Shown here one piece after another: positions 14,595-14,646 of a DNA stretch of 14,646 bases. The notes below the pieces were generated by a model. It was given only the letters and a program-made list of their open reading frames with translations. It searched no databases and was not told the DNA's origin. Position numbers and translations under genes: made by a program. The DNA comes from Eubacteriales Family XIII. Incertae Sedis bacterium. GTDB lineage: Bacteria > Bacillota > Clostridia > Peptostreptococcales > Anaerovoracaceae. The DNA lies in NCBI GenBank assembly GCA_031281765.1, contig JAITEX010000128.1:1-14646 (forward strand), in the 5' to 3' direction. Each line of letters opens with the position of its first letter. Within the stretch, counting starts at the first letter, position 1.

Positions 14595-14641
14595 AAAAAA
14601 AACGCAAGCCCTTCTTTTTGTGATTGAAAGGTTTGGGCGTT
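14595..14641 (-). terminator. Leftward intrinsic terminator from a gene beyond the right edge
   Basis: AACGC (14601-14605) pairs with GCGTT (14637-14641) and AAGCC (14606-14610) with GGTTT (14630-14634), with a two-base GG bulge and a further TTC/GAA pair inside. On the plus strand an A tract (14595-14602) precedes the hairpin and no T tract follows. Read on the minus strand, the hairpin is followed by eight U, so it would end transcription coming from the right and suggests a convergent gene just outside the window. The surrounding 14507-14646 is AT-rich, and I see no gene in it. Confidence 0.5.
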
Positions 14642-14646
14642 GAAAA

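Noticed and set aside
1..14646. Mobile element, prophage, CRISPR, toxin-antitoxin or other accessory system
   Set aside because: All genes are recognisable core functions; no direct-repeat arrays, transposase, integrase or terminal inverted repeats were seen.

Overview
The window looks like a chromosomal housekeeping segment from a Bacillota-type bacterium, most likely Clostridia-like. The pointers are the infC-rpmI-rplT block with a structured leader, the mreB-mreC-mreD-PBP2-minD cell-shape operon, RNase Y (the Bacillus-type mRNA decay nuclease), strong AGGAGG ribosome sites, and a very large PBP2 of a kind I associate with Clostridia. Coding sequence is GC-rich; the few intergenic gaps are AT-rich. 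There is no insertion sequence, phage gene, CRISPR array, tRNA or rRNA, and no stretch over about 300 bases lacks a gene (the longest gaps are about 210 bases). The exact taxon cannot be fixed from the sequence alone.

Layout. Bases 1-1011 hold the 3' part of a class III PLP aminotransferase. A promoter at its very end (995-1023) starts a roughly 190-base leader containing a perfect terminator hairpin. The leader precedes infC (with an ATT start), rpmI, rplT, nrdR and cmk, all closely packed. A short gap with a weak terminator and promoter candidate leads into radC, then mreB-mreC-mreD-mrdA, linked by ATGA stop/start overlaps, then a minD-like gene 1 base later. rodA lies on the opposite strand, ending 7 bases from minD. 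rodA and rny diverge from a compact region with a near-consensus promoter whose -10 element is palindromic. rny is followed by a NifS/IscS-type cysteine desulfurase, and then an AT-rich end with a leftward terminator.

How the genes fit together. The first block is translation (IF3, L35, L20) plus nucleotide control (NrdR represses ribonucleotide reductase genes; Cmk makes CDP/dCDP). The central block builds the rod: MreB filaments, MreC/MreD, the transpeptidase PBP2 and the glycosyltransferase RodA form the elongasome. RNase Y initiates mRNA turnover, and the desulfurase supplies sulfur for Fe-S clusters or tRNA thiolation.

Main points for a second look: two genes whose only well-spaced start codon is non-standard (infC ATT, rny ATA); a MinD with Asn in place of the usual catalytic-loop Asp and no membrane-targeting tail, with no minC or minE; an inverted rodA; and a symmetric rodA/rny promoter. 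I found no clearly new multi-gene system here.
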